Assembly: GCA_026002875.1 (NCBI GenBank)
Contig: BPGE01000001.1
Location: 806,001-870,000 of the forward strand
Length of the DNA: 64,000 bases
Direction of reading: 5' to 3'
DNA from: Bryobacteraceae bacterium
GTDB lineage: Bacteria > Acidobacteriota > Terriglobia > Bryobacterales > Bryobacteraceae
In this document: positions 51,826 to 61,256 of the stretch, in pieces
How the letters are laid out: the number at the start of each line of letters is the position of its first letter
Position numbering within the stretch: the first letter of the stretch is position 1
Notes under the pieces: model-generated
Told to the model about the DNA's origin: nothing
The model's input: the letters and a program-made list of their open reading frames with translations, nothing else
The model's database searches: none
Position numbers and translations under genes: made by a program

Positions 51826-54009
51826 TCAGAACACTCTGCCGAGGCGGAAGAACATGCGGCGGTCGCCCCGGTCGCCGATGCCTCCGCCGAAATAGACGAC
51901 CCCGAACGTGGTTTCTCCCATCAGCCCGAGCGAGCCGCTGTAGCGCGGCAGGGGATTCATGCGCGCGCGCCAGGCGTTGCCGCTCTCCGCGGCGGCGAAG
52001 AGATAGAAGCGGCCGAAGATGCCGAGGCTCTCGTTGTTCAGCGAGCGCAGCAGCCGCGTGCCGCCGTAGTAGTAGCGGTTTCCGGTTTCGCGTCCGCGGC
52101 CGAGGGCGTCAAGCCGGGCGACGCCGCCGATGGAGAAGCGGTTGTTGAGCGCCTCGTCCCAGCCGGTGACGCCCGCCGCCGCGTCCGCCAGCAAAGACCA
52201 GCGCGGGCTGAAAGGCCGCGCATAGCTGAACGTCGCGTCTGCCAGCGGGGGACGCCCGCTGACGCCGGGGTGATTCAGCAGCCAGGAGGCGAGCAGCGTG
52301 GCGCGGATGCCCTTCCTCGGCACGAGGGCGCTGTCCTGACCCTCGTAAGCCCAGTGCAGGTGGAGATCGCTGAAGCGGCCCTTCAGCGGGTCGACGACTT
52401 CCGGGCCTTTGGTGACGCCGATGCGCGTCTGGCCTGCAGACACGCCGAGGCGGAGCTCCTGAAAACGGCCGTAGGCGTAGCCGAGATCGAGCGTCATGCC
52501 GGCGCGTTTGGAGATGAAGTCGGCGATCTGATCCGTGCCGCGATACAGGGGCCGGCTGTCTTCGAGATAAAAGGCGCGCGGGGCGAGGAACCATTTTCCG
52601 CCGGCGATCCGGTAGTAGTATTCGCTGGAAAGCCGGTTGATCTGGCCGATGGAGAGATCCGTGCGCCACTCGGATGCGGGCCCTCCGAAATCCAGAAAAG
52701 TCAGGCGGCCGCCGATGCCGAAGCGGAAGCCCTCCTGACGGGAAGCGTCGAGAAGGAAGGACAGATTCAGAAACGGAGGGCCGTGGATTTTCTGGTGGGG
52801 GCGGATGAGAATGCCCTCCGTCTTTTCGTGCCGCAGGAAGGAATACGAGACGGCGTCATAGCGGCCCATGCCGGCGATTTTGTTCAGCTCTGTTTCCAGG
52901 CGGGCGCGGTCGACGGGGCGTGAGGGATCGGAGGCGAGCGCCTCGACGAGAGCCTTGCGGCGGCGCTCGGCCAATCCGCCTTCGATGACGATGACCTGAG
53001 GCTTTACCGAATCGGGCTGCACGCGGCTGCGTCTGGACTCGAGGTATTTCTGGTACTCGACTTCGGGAACGGCGAGCTGCTCGAGCCAATGGGCCTTGCG
53101 CTCGGCCGCCTGGCGGCCGCGGACGACGAACTCTTCCAGCCGGGCGTAGTCATTCGTGTCGAGCCCGTTGAGATCCGGCATGACGACCAGGTCGGCGAGG
53201 CCCATGCTGCGCCGCTCGTTGGCCGCCACCATGATGGAGATGCTGCGGCCCGCGACTCCGAGCAGCGAAACATACCGCTGGTCATCGGGCGGCTTTTCCA
53301 GAGCCACTGCGATGACGATATCGGCGCCCATCGCCCGGACCACATCGACGGGCAGGTTGTTCAACAGTCCGCCGTCGACGAGCATCATTCCGTCCATCTC
53401 GACAGGGGCGAAGAGGGCGGGCAGGCTCATGGATGCGCGCAGAGCCATGGTGAGCGGCCCGCGGGAGAAGACCACCTCCTTGCCCTGCTTGAGATCGGTA
53501 GCGACGCAGCGGAAGGGCGTGGGGAGCTCGTCGAAGGAGGGGAGCTGATCATAAGACGCGGCGAAACGGCTGATGAAGAGAGCGGCGCCGTGGCCGGCGG
53601 AGACGCCTGCGGGCAATTTGAGTCCCTTGCCGATTCCGAATTCGATGGTGGAGGGGAACTCCCGGCGGTCTTCCTTGCGGCGGAAGGCAAGGTGGCGGAA
53701 GGGCACGGACGGGGCGAAGGCGGCGTTCCAGTCGAGGCTGGCGGCGAAGCGGTGGATGGCCTCGCCGCCGTTTCCCGTCGCATAGAGGCCGCCGATGATG
53801 GCGCCCATGCTGGTTCCGGCGATGTAGTCGACAGGAATCCGGTGCTGCTCGAGCCACTGAATGACGCCGATGTGGGCCAGTCCAAGGGCGCTGCCTCCGG
53901 ACAGCGCGAGGCCGATTTTTCTGCGGGGCGGGGCGGGGTTGGGCGGCTCCTGCCGGGCGTCGACAGGAGCGAGAAACGCCAGCAGGGCGAGGCAGGCGGG
54001 AAGCCGCAT
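51826..54009 (-). CDS. Patatin-like phospholipase fused to POTRA and beta-barrel (type Vd)
   Basis: The 727-residue protein has a signal peptide (1-19), then a patatin domain (about 30-240) with GGSALG (oxyanion), nucleophile GTSMG (S67) and Asp212 (DGGLLNN). A POTRA-like part (about 330-400) and a C-terminal beta-barrel of the BamA/Omp85 type ending in RLGRVF follow. This is the layout of PlpD-type autotransporters, which deliver a lipase to the cell surface. Whether the lipase is released is not visible. The start is 27 bases from the divergent DAHP synthase start. Confidence 0.87.
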   Translation of the reverse strand: MRLPACLALLAFLAPVDARQEPPNPAPPRRKIGLALSGGSALGLAHIGVIQWLEQHRIPVDYIAGTSMGAIIGGLYATGNGGEAIHRFAASLDWNAAFAPSVPFRHLAFRRKEDRREFPSTIEFGIGKGLKLPAGVSAGHGAALFISRFAASYDQLPSFDELPTPFRCVATDLKQGKEVVFSRGPLTMALRASMSLPALFAPVEMDGMMLVDGGLLNNLPVDVVRAMGADIVIAVALEKPPDDQRYVSLLGVAGRSISIMVAANERRSMGLADLVVMPDLNGLDTNDYARLEEFVVRGRQAAERKAHWLEQLAVPEVEYQKYLESRRSRVQPDSVKPQVIVIEGGLAERRRKALVEALASDPSRPVDRARLETELNKIAGMGRYDAVSYSFLRHEKTEGILIRPHQKIHGPPFLNLSFLLDASRQEGFRFGIGGRLTFLDFGGPASEWRTDLSIGQINRLSSEYYYRIAGGKWFLAPRAFYLEDSRPLYRGTDQIADFISKRAGMTLDLGYAYGRFQELRLGVSAGQTRIGVTKGPEVVDPLKGRFSDLHLHWAYEGQDSALVPRKGIRATLLASWLLNHPGVSGRPPLADATFSYARPFSPRWSLLADAAAGVTGWDEALNNRFSIGGVARLDALGRGRETGNRYYYGGTRLLRSLNNESLGIFGRFYLFAAAESGNAWRARMNPLPRYSGSLGLMGETTFGVVYFGGGIGDRGDRRMFFRLGRVF

Positions 54010-54018
54010 GAGACTACA

Positions 54019-54028
54019 ATGCTACGCT
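54019..54028. promoter_or_regulatory. Overlapping divergent -10 boxes of the patatin and DAHP synthase genes
   Basis: TAGCAT (reverse strand, 54024-54019) lies 9 nt before the patatin ATG 54009, and TACGCT (forward, 54023-54028) 8 nt before the DAHP synthase ATG 54037. They overlap, so the two genes probably share a back-to-back promoter and compete for polymerase. A second TACAAT is at 54015-54020. Confidence 0.45.
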
Positions 54029-54036
54029 AAAAACAA

Positions 54037-55383
54037 ATGGGAGTTGACTGGTCGCCGGATTCGTGGAAGCGATTCCCCGCGATGCAGCAGCCGGAATATC
54101 CCGATCCCGAGGCGCTTGAGAGGGTTCTGGACGAGCTGGCCGCCCTGCCGCCGCTGGTGACGAGCTGGGAGATCGTAGCGCTGAAGGAACACTTCGCGCA
54201 GGCTTCCGCGGGACGGTGTTTCGTGCTGCAGGGCGGGGATTGCGCGGAGAGGTTCGCCGACTGCAATTCGAAGCGGATTGCCAACCAGCTCAAAGTGCTG
54301 ATCCAGATGAGCCTGGTGCTGGTGCAGGGCACGCAGAAGCCGGTCGTGCGCGTCGGGCGGTTCGCCGGCCAATACGCGAAGCCGCGGTCGGCGGATTTCG
54401 AAGAAATCAACGGACGCAGGCTGCCGGCGTTCCGCGGCGATCTGGTGAACCGTCCGGAAGCGACTCCCGAGGCGCGCACGCCCGATCCGCGGCTTCTGCT
54501 GCGGGGCTATGAGCGCGCCGCCCTGACGCTGAACTTCATCCGCGCGCTGGTGAAGGGCGGCTTTGCGGACCTGCATCACCCCGAATACTGGGACCTCGAC
54601 TGGACGCGGCACTCGCCGCAGGCGGAAGAGTATCACCGGATGCTGCGCTCGATCACGGAAAGCCTGAAGTTCATGGAGAACATTCTGGGCACGAGCGCGG
54701 CAGGAAGCGACCGCATCGATTTCTACACGTCGCACGAGGCGCTGCTGCTGCCGTACGAGCAGGCGCAGACGCGGCGGGTGCCGCACCGCCCGGGATGGTT
54801 CAACCTCTCGACGCACTTCCCCTGGGCGGGCATCCGCACGGCGTCGCCGGACGGGGCGCACATCGAGTATCTGCGGGGCATCGCCAATCCGGTGGGCGTG
54901 AAGATCGGACCGGGACTGAGCGTGGACGAGATTCTCCGCATCGCCGAGAAACTGAATCCGGAGAACGAGCCGGGGCGGCTGGTGTTCATCCACCGGTATG
55001 GAGCGGCGCGGATCGCCGCCGAGCTGCCGCCGGTGATCGAAGCGATGAGGCGCGAAGGACGGCGCGTGCTGTGGATCTGCGATCCGATGCACGGCAACAC
55101 GCGCCGCACGGGGAACGGCTTCAAGACGCGCAGTTTCGACGACATCGAAAGCGAGCTGAACCAGGCCATCGACATCCACCCGCAGTGCGGCTCCATCCTG
55201 GGCGGCATGCACATCGAGCTGACGGGCGAGAACGTGACCGAGTGCACGGGCGGCGCGCGCGGATTGTGCGAGGCGGACCTGGGGCGCGCTTACGAAAGCG
55301 AAGTGGATCCGCGGCTGAACTACGAGCAGGCGCTCGAGCTGGCGCTGCTGGTGGCGCGGCGCTGGCGCACGAACGGCCATTGA
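54037..55383 (+). CDS. Class II 3-deoxy-7-phosphoheptulonate synthase
   Basis: This enzyme joins phosphoenolpyruvate and erythrose 4-phosphate at the start of the shikimate pathway, which also feeds chorismate to menaquinone. The 448-residue protein is a class II (plant/Mycobacterium-like) type, with FVLQGGDCAERF, the metal site CDPMHGNT and GGMHIELTGENVTEC. No tryptophan-type fusions are seen. It starts a plus-strand run with two later genes. Confidence 0.94.
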   Translation: MGVDWSPDSWKRFPAMQQPEYPDPEALERVLDELAALPPLVTSWEIVALKEHFAQASAGRCFVLQGGDCAERFADCNSKRIANQLKVLIQMSLVLVQGTQKPVVRVGRFAGQYAKPRSADFEEINGRRLPAFRGDLVNRPEATPEARTPDPRLLLRGYERAALTLNFIRALVKGGFADLHHPEYWDLDWTRHSPQAEEYHRMLRSITESLKFMENILGTSAAGSDRIDFYTSHEALLLPYEQAQTRRVPHRPGWFNLSTHFPWAGIRTASPDGAHIEYLRGIANPVGVKIGPGLSVDEILRIAEKLNPENEPGRLVFIHRYGAARIAAELPPVIEAMRREGRRVLWICDPMHGNTRRTGNGFKTRSFDDIESELNQAIDIHPQCGSILGGMHIELTGENVTECTGGARGLCEADLGRAYESEVDPRLNYEQALELALLVARRWRTNGH

Positions 55384-55404
55384 CGCGGCAGCGCGCTTCT
55401 CGGA

Positions 55405-55410
55405 TAGGAT
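55405..55410 (+). promoter_or_regulatory. -10-like TAGGAT before the orphan domain gene
   Basis: TAGGAT ends 6 nt before GTG 55417. It could drive a small transcript including the GH42 gene. Confidence 0.45.
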
Positions 55411-55416
55411 GAGTGC

Positions 55417-55821
55417 GTGCTGATCGTGGCGGCATTGCTGGCGGCCCTGAATTCCTTCGCCTCTCCCTGCGCGCTGGCGCAGTGGGCCATGGGGCGGGGC
55501 GAGAAACCCGCCGTGCTGGACGTGGCGGTGATGCAGGTGGAGGAGAGGGGCGCGGGGCCGGCGCGGCTCGCCTGGCAGGATCCGGACGTCGAGATCTGGG
55601 TGCGTCCGCTCGATGACGGGGAGACGGCGCTGATGCTGGCGAACCGGGCGAAGCGGCCCGTGAGCGTGGACGTCATCTGGCGGGAGCTGGGGCTGGGAGA
55701 GAAGCGTGCGATTCTGCGCGTGTTCGACGTGCTGAAGCGGAAGAACCTCGGCAAGGTCCACGGCGGGTTCGCGCACCGCCTGGAAGCCGGTTCATGCGCG
55801 CTGTTCCGGCTGGAGCCATGA
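55417..55821 (+). CDS. Orphan protein resembling the C-terminal beta domain of GH27 alpha-galactosidases
   Basis: The 134-residue protein starts with GTG 55417. Its C-terminal part, EIWVRPLDDGETALMLANR followed by VSVDVIWRELGLG and ending in GSCALFRLEP, follows the anti-parallel beta-sandwich at the end of GH27 alpha-galactosidases. The catalytic barrel is missing. It could be a stand-alone sugar-related domain or the tail of a decayed enzyme. It overlaps the GH42 gene by 4 bases, so the two seem coupled. Confidence 0.55.
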   Translation: MLIVAALLAALNSFASPCALAQWAMGRGEKPAVLDVAVMQVEERGAGPARLAWQDPDVEIWVRPLDDGETALMLANRAKRPVSVDVIWRELGLGEKRAILRVFDVLKRKNLGKVHGGFAHRLEAGSCALFRLEP

Positions 55822-58016
55822 AACAGAACTTGCTGTTCCTGTTTTTGCTGCCCCTCATGGGGGCCCGCGGCGGCGATGGCGTGCTGCCCGTGTCTGTCTG
55901 GTACGGAGGAGGCAAGGCGCGGGCGCCGATGCTCGAGCCGGATCCGCGGGCGAAGAAGGAGCAGTGGCGCGGGGACATCCGGAAGATCAAGAGTCTGGGG
56001 TTCCGCACGTTCCGCTGCTGGGTGGACTGGGCGTCGGCCGAGCCCGAGCCGGGGCGGTACGACTTCTCGACGCTCGACGTGCTGCTGGAGCTGGCCGAGG
56101 AAGAGGGCATGCGCGTCTTCGTGCAGGTCTACATGGACTCGGCGCCGGAATGGGTAGGGAGGCGGTATCCGGATGCGCTCTTCGTGTCGTCCAACGGCCT
56201 GGCAGTGCAGCCGGAGTCGTCCCCCGGCTACTGCCGGGACCATCCGGGCGTGCGGCAGGCCGACAACGCCTTCTACCGGGCTCTGGCGCAACGCGCGTCG
56301 CGCAGCAGGGCGATGCTCGGGTGGGACCTGTGGAGCGAGCCGCACGTCATCAACTGGGCGAACCCGACCTATATTCCGAACCCGGAATTCTGTTTCTGCC
56401 CGAATACGAAACGGCGTTTCCGCGCATGGCTTCAGAAACAGTATGGTTCCCTCAACGCGCTGAATGCGGCATGGTACCGGAGGTATTCTTCGTGGGAAGA
56501 AGTGGAGCCGAACCGGCTTTCCACGATTCTGAGCTACACCGATTACATCGACTGGAAGCGGTTTATCGTCGACAAGCTGGGCGAAGATCTGCGGGAGCGC
56601 TACGAAGCGGTCAAGGCGGGCGCTCCGGATCTGGCGGCGACCAGCCATGCGGCGGGAGTGGGTCTTTTCGCTTCTCCCCACTGGTGGGAAGGGCAGTCCG
56701 ACGACTGGGTGATGGCGCGGCAGGTGGATTATTACGGGACGAGCTTTTATCCCAAGCACTCGGCGTTCGTGGACCGGGACCCGATGTGGCGCGGAGCGCT
56801 GCTGGATTTCACGCGCAGTTTCGGGTTTGGCGAAGGGCGGAAAGGTTTCGTGATCGGAGAATTGCAGGCGGGATTCGGCACGATTGCGGTGAATGTCAGC
56901 CCGGAAGTGACGCCGGATGATCTGTGGATCTGGGCGTGGTCGGCTCTGGCGCGCGGAGCGAAAGGGATCCACTTTTATGCGTTCTATCCGATGAGCACCG
57001 GATACGAGGCGGGCGGGTTCGGGCTGATCCACCTGGACGGGACGCTGACGGAGCGGGCCTGGGAAGCGGGGCGGTTCGCGCAGGCCGTGGCGAAGCACGA
57101 GAAGCTGTTTTTCGAAGCGCGTCCGCCGCGGGCAGAGGTGGCGGTGGTCTACAATCCACTGGCGCATTTCGTGGGCGGGCGGCAGCGGCAGACGGCGTAC
57201 GGAGGACCGCAGGGCGAGGTGGCGGGGATCGAGCGGGACTCGCTGCTGGGCGTCTATAAAGCATTGTGGCCGGAAAATGTTCCGGTCGATTTCGTGCACG
57301 CCGGATCGCTCGAGGCGGAAACGCTGGCGCAGTACCGGCTGGTGTACCTGCCCTATCCGCCGATGCTGCCGTCGTCTCTGGGCGCGGTGCTGCGCGAATA
57401 CGTGCAGCGCGGCGGGCATCTCGTGGCCGAAGCCCGGGCAGGCTGGAACAGCGAGAAAGGGCGGGCCTCGGACATCATCCCGGGCATGGGCTTGCATGAA
57501 GTGTTCGGGGCGCGCGAAGCCGCCGTGGAGACGGCGCCGGGCGGACGGACGGTTCTGGTGTTCGACGGCGGGCTGAAAGTTCCCGCACGGTGGTTCCGGG
57601 AGGTGCTCGAGCCGATGGGGGGCAGGGTGGCGGCGCGGTTCGAAGACGGGGCGGCGGCTGCGGTGGAGTCCTCTTTCGGCAAAGGAAAAGCTCTGCTGGT
57701 GGGCTCCTATCCGGCCGCCGCGTATCATTCGATGCCGGCCGAGGATGCGCGGAAGTGGTTCCTGTCGCTGCTGGACTGGGCCGGCGTGCGCAGGCCGCTC
57801 GTGGCCGAGGGCGGCGTGGAGGCGCGGTGGCTGGAATCTGGCGCGAAGCGGATCGTGTTCGTCTTCAACCACGGCCGCGGCGCGAAACAGGTGCGGCTTC
57901 ACTGGCAGGAGGGCGGGCGGTGGAGGATCGAGGATCTGATCGAAGGCGGGGCAGGGAAGGCGGAGTTCGCGCTGCCGGGCAAGGGCGTGCGGGTGCTGGC
58001 GTTCGAGAAGGAATAA
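55818..58016 (+). CDS. Exported GH42 beta-galactosidase-like glycoside hydrolase
   Basis: ATG 55818 overlaps the previous stop. The 732-residue protein has a signal peptide (about 1-19). The TIM barrel has the acid/base Glu174 in GWDLWSEPHVINW and the nucleophile Glu348 in VIGELQAGFG, followed by a glutamine-amidotransferase-like trimerisation domain (about 440-640; LVYLPYPPML) and a C-terminal beta domain. The family hydrolyses beta-galactosides; the true substrate is unknown. The 3' end shows high similarity to a fragment at 61560-61622. Confidence 0.87.
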   Translation: MKQNLLFLFLLPLMGARGGDGVLPVSVWYGGGKARAPMLEPDPRAKKEQWRGDIRKIKSLGFRTFRCWVDWASAEPEPGRYDFSTLDVLLELAEEEGMRVFVQVYMDSAPEWVGRRYPDALFVSSNGLAVQPESSPGYCRDHPGVRQADNAFYRALAQRASRSRAMLGWDLWSEPHVINWANPTYIPNPEFCFCPNTKRRFRAWLQKQYGSLNALNAAWYRRYSSWEEVEPNRLSTILSYTDYIDWKRFIVDKLGEDLRERYEAVKAGAPDLAATSHAAGVGLFASPHWWEGQSDDWVMARQVDYYGTSFYPKHSAFVDRDPMWRGALLDFTRSFGFGEGRKGFVIGELQAGFGTIAVNVSPEVTPDDLWIWAWSALARGAKGIHFYAFYPMSTGYEAGGFGLIHLDGTLTERAWEAGRFAQAVAKHEKLFFEARPPRAEVAVVYNPLAHFVGGRQRQTAYGGPQGEVAGIERDSLLGVYKALWPENVPVDFVHAGSLEAETLAQYRLVYLPYPPMLPSSLGAVLREYVQRGGHLVAEARAGWNSEKGRASDIIPGMGLHEVFGAREAAVETAPGGRTVLVFDGGLKVPARWFREVLEPMGGRVAARFEDGAAAAVESSFGKGKALLVGSYPAAAYHSMPAEDARKWFLSLLDWAGVRRPLVAEGGVEARWLESGAKRIVFVFNHGRGAKQVRLHWQEGGRWRIEDLIEGGAGKAEFALPGKGVRVLAFEKE

Positions 58017-58046
58017 GCGCACGACCGCAACCGCGCGGATGTCTGC

Positions 58047-61000
58047 TCAGGGAGCCAGACGGCGCTCGGGCAGTCTGCGGTCGAGCTCCTGAAAGACCCC
58101 GGCTTCGCGCCAGAGAGACCGGTTGCCGATGACGTAGATCGCCTCTTTGGCGCGGGTCACAGCGACGTTGAGAAGGTTGGGGCGCCTGCCTGCCCAGTCT
58201 CGCGCACCTTTCTGCCTCGGATCAGGCGCGCCGAGGACAAAAAACACCGCTTCCGCTTCGCGCCCCTGCGCGGTGTGCACGGTTCCGACCCGCTGATACA
58301 GCCAGCTCCTTTGTCGCTCTTCCTGCATCCATGCTGTCCAGACGCCGCTCTCCTCGATCAGCTTCCGGAGGCGGTCCGCGACGATGACGAACGGCGTCAG
58401 CACATAAAAATCGGGCTCCACGCGAGCACTGGCAAGGCTTCGGAGAAGTTCGATCAGCGCGTCTCCCTCCTCCGGGCACCATTTTTCGTCGGCGGACCCT
58501 TCCACATGAAACCAGCAGCTCGGCCCGACAATGTCGGCGATTGCGGAACGACGCGGCTCTTTCAGGGAGACCATCTGTCCGGCGTAGGCGATGGCATTGG
58601 AGATGCTGAACATCGGATCCGAGCATCGCCGGTGCACGAGCAGAGGAACGCCCACCGTGCGGCTGCCTTGCTCCAGATGAAATTCGCTCTGACACGGACA
58701 CGCCGCATCCGCGAGGGTTTGAACCGAGGCTGACGGCGCAGCCCAGTCAGCGGCGGAAACCCCGAATTCGCCGCAGATCGCCTCCACGAGTTGATCGGGC
58801 AGCTCGACCACGGGTTCGAGCTGCGCCGGATCGCCGACAACAACGACTCTTTTTGACCGCAGGATCGCGCCCACTGCCGCCTGCGGCAGGGCCTGGCCCG
58901 CTTCGTCCACAAACAGCCAGCCGAGGCTTCCAGACGGCAGATACCGGAACATCCTTTCGACTGAAGCAAAGGTCGTCGACACCAGCGGCACGACGAGAAA
59001 CAGCGAGGACCACAGATCGGGCAGGAGCGAGAGCTTCTCCGGGCCAAGCCGCTGAGGCCTCGTGAACGCATCCATCAGCGCGCCGAGATTGTGCCGGAGA
59101 GGCTTCGCGGCCGCATCGATAAATGCCCGGTGCACCTCCATCGCCGCCCAGAACAGCTGATGCCGGAGACGGTTCAGCTCCTCCGACAGCCACAGACAGG
59201 CGGTCTGCCTGTCCTTATGGGGCAACGCAAAGAACTCGCCGTCCGGCAGGCGCACGCCCGCCGCTTTGGCCGTCTCGATGCGCTTTCGAGCCTCCTGCAG
59301 ACGCTGCTGCAATCTGCCCGCCGTGGCGATGAGGTTTGCGCAGCTCTCCTGCGCCTTGATGTGAGCATCCTGAGCCCTGGCAAAGGATTCTGAAGCTTCG
59401 CGCTCCTGCATCTCCGCCTGCGCCAGCGATTCCTGCAATTCCCGGTGAACACGGGCCCACACGCGGGCGCGGGAAGTGCGGAGGAGCCTCCAGATCCAGG
59501 AAGGCCGGACGCGAAGATGGGATTGCAACGCCTGCCGGCGCTCGCCCGCAACAGCCTGCGCCTGCTCGAGACGACTCCGGCAGGAGGCGAGTTCGCGTTC
59601 GGCGCATTGCACGGCAGCCTGACGTGCGGGAATGGCCTCCTCTGTTTCCTGGATCTTCTCTTCCACGCCTGGCAGAGAAATCAGTTGTTCGCGAAGTTCC
59701 TCGAGTTCCCGGAACCGGCGTTCCCCTTCTGCAAGGACTTCCCGAAAGTGATTCCGGACGCGCTCCCAACGGGCGAGCGCCTCCATGTGATCTGCGGGCG
59801 GCTGCTCGCTGCTGACGATCCGCGGCGGACGTTCCGCTCCCTGTTCGCCGTCCTGACCGGACTCCTGCACCATCACGTTCTGGCCGAGAGCAGCCCTCAG
59901 ATAGGCCTGGAAACTGACCTCATTGTCCCACCAGAAGAACTGCCTGAACCTCGCTCTCTTCTGCATATTGCCGAGAACCGCGGCAATCAGGCCCCAGGTT
60001 TGGCCCTCGCAAAGGGCGTCGGAGAGGGGTTTGAAATAGCCGCATCTGCCTGAACCGGCATCGACGGCTCCGATGCCGGGAATCTCGGCGCTGACGTTTT
60101 CCACGGCCTTGTTGTTGGTCGATGCGATGACCATTTCGTAACCGCGGATGGAGGGATCCAGCTGATACAGGTGGATCCAGGCTTTTCCTGCTGGGATTCG
60201 CTGGCCGGAATGCAGAAACGCGTTTTCGGGATCATCGAACTTGCACATCGCCTCCGCCCTTCGGGCGACGACCGCAGCCACAAGATCCCTCAGCAGCGTC
60301 GTCTTGCCCGTGCCAGGCGGACCGTTGACGGCGAAGATTTGTCCATTTGCTGTCTCATGGAAGGCCAGATTCACCGCGGCCTGCTGCAGCAGAACAGGCG
60401 GGGGACAGCCCGGAGCAGGCCACGCGGCGCGGGGAATCAGGTCTGGCCGGACCGCATCCTCAAGCGCTCTTCTGTCGTCCTTGACGTCACGCCTGGACCG
60501 AGGCTGTTTCATGCGGAGATAGTGCTGCAGGTTTTCAGGCAGCTGTCCGGATCTCAAACGCCCGAGCGCAAGGGAGAGGTCATCCAGAAAAAAGCTGTTG
60601 AGAAGAATGGCTTCCGGCGGATTCCGATCCCATTCGTGCACCTCGGAACGAATGGCGAAAGCCGGCGGTTCCACCCACTCCCGGGGCAATTGCAGTTCCT
60701 GCACCAGCGTGTGAAAGATCTCGTGCAGGACGGGGAGTGTCAGCGGTGGCCGTTTTCTCTCTTCCCCGTGTGCTGTCTGAATCGGAATTTCGGTTGGAAG
60801 ACATTTTTCCAGCAGCTTTGTCAAAACCGGCTCAACGTCGGACCATTGTGCCAGCTCGTGCAAGCCGCCCTTCAGCGCCTTCATGACACCCCAGGCGAAG
60901 CTGGAAATCCGCAGGGCGGGCGATTCCACCGGCTCCCCGCGTGCGCTGAGAGTGATCGTCCCCAGCAGGGCGCTCCTGCGATTGACCGGACGATCCGGGC

Positions 61001-61256
61001 GGCTGTCTCCCCACCGCTCCAGAAGGGCGTTCAGAGCGGGCTGAATGCGGATGGAGCCCAGAGGCACCTGGAAGTAGAGCCTGCGTTGCGGGATTTTCCG
61101 TTCTGGCGGAGCCCACGGGGGCTTTGATTCTCCCAGCATCTCCACGCGCGAGCGATCCCCGCCGACCAGGTCTTCAGGCTTCTGGAATGTTTGCGGTGAA
61201 AGAACCTCGATCGCGCTCCAGGCGAGCAGGATGTTCTCGGGACTGTTTCCAGCCAT
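58047..61256 (-). CDS. Large SF1 (UPF1/DNA2-like) helicase-related ATPase
   Basis: The 1069-residue protein has Walker A GPPGTGKTT (312-320), Walker B LFVDEAGQ followed by VVVGDPAQLEPV, and the C-terminal RecA2 motifs VGTVHTAQGREAEAVFFV and NLLNVAVTRAKEAIYVIGN. This is an SF1B helicase core. A long coiled coil (roughly 500-690: ELEELREQLISLPG and EMQEREASESF) is inserted between motifs I and II. The N-terminal 300 residues are not recognised. ATG 61256 has a GGGAGG site. Possibly a defence or nucleic-acid repair protein; no partner gene adjoins it. Confidence 0.85.
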   Translation of the reverse strand: MAGNSPENILLAWSAIEVLSPQTFQKPEDLVGGDRSRVEMLGESKPPWAPPERKIPQRRLYFQVPLGSIRIQPALNALLERWGDSRPDRPVNRRSALLGTITLSARGEPVESPALRISSFAWGVMKALKGGLHELAQWSDVEPVLTKLLEKCLPTEIPIQTAHGEERKRPPLTLPVLHEIFHTLVQELQLPREWVEPPAFAIRSEVHEWDRNPPEAILLNSFFLDDLSLALGRLRSGQLPENLQHYLRMKQPRSRRDVKDDRRALEDAVRPDLIPRAAWPAPGCPPPVLLQQAAVNLAFHETANGQIFAVNGPPGTGKTTLLRDLVAAVVARRAEAMCKFDDPENAFLHSGQRIPAGKAWIHLYQLDPSIRGYEMVIASTNNKAVENVSAEIPGIGAVDAGSGRCGYFKPLSDALCEGQTWGLIAAVLGNMQKRARFRQFFWWDNEVSFQAYLRAALGQNVMVQESGQDGEQGAERPPRIVSSEQPPADHMEALARWERVRNHFREVLAEGERRFRELEELREQLISLPGVEEKIQETEEAIPARQAAVQCAERELASCRSRLEQAQAVAGERRQALQSHLRVRPSWIWRLLRTSRARVWARVHRELQESLAQAEMQEREASESFARAQDAHIKAQESCANLIATAGRLQQRLQEARKRIETAKAAGVRLPDGEFFALPHKDRQTACLWLSEELNRLRHQLFWAAMEVHRAFIDAAAKPLRHNLGALMDAFTRPQRLGPEKLSLLPDLWSSLFLVVPLVSTTFASVERMFRYLPSGSLGWLFVDEAGQALPQAAVGAILRSKRVVVVGDPAQLEPVVELPDQLVEAICGEFGVSAADWAAPSASVQTLADAACPCQSEFHLEQGSRTVGVPLLVHRRCSDPMFSISNAIAYAGQMVSLKEPRRSAIADIVGPSCWFHVEGSADEKWCPEEGDALIELLRSLASARVEPDFYVLTPFVIVADRLRKLIEESGVWTAWMQEERQRSWLYQRVGTVHTAQGREAEAVFFVLGAPDPRQKGARDWAGRRPNLLNVAVTRAKEAIYVIGNRSLWREAGVFQELDRRLPERRLAP

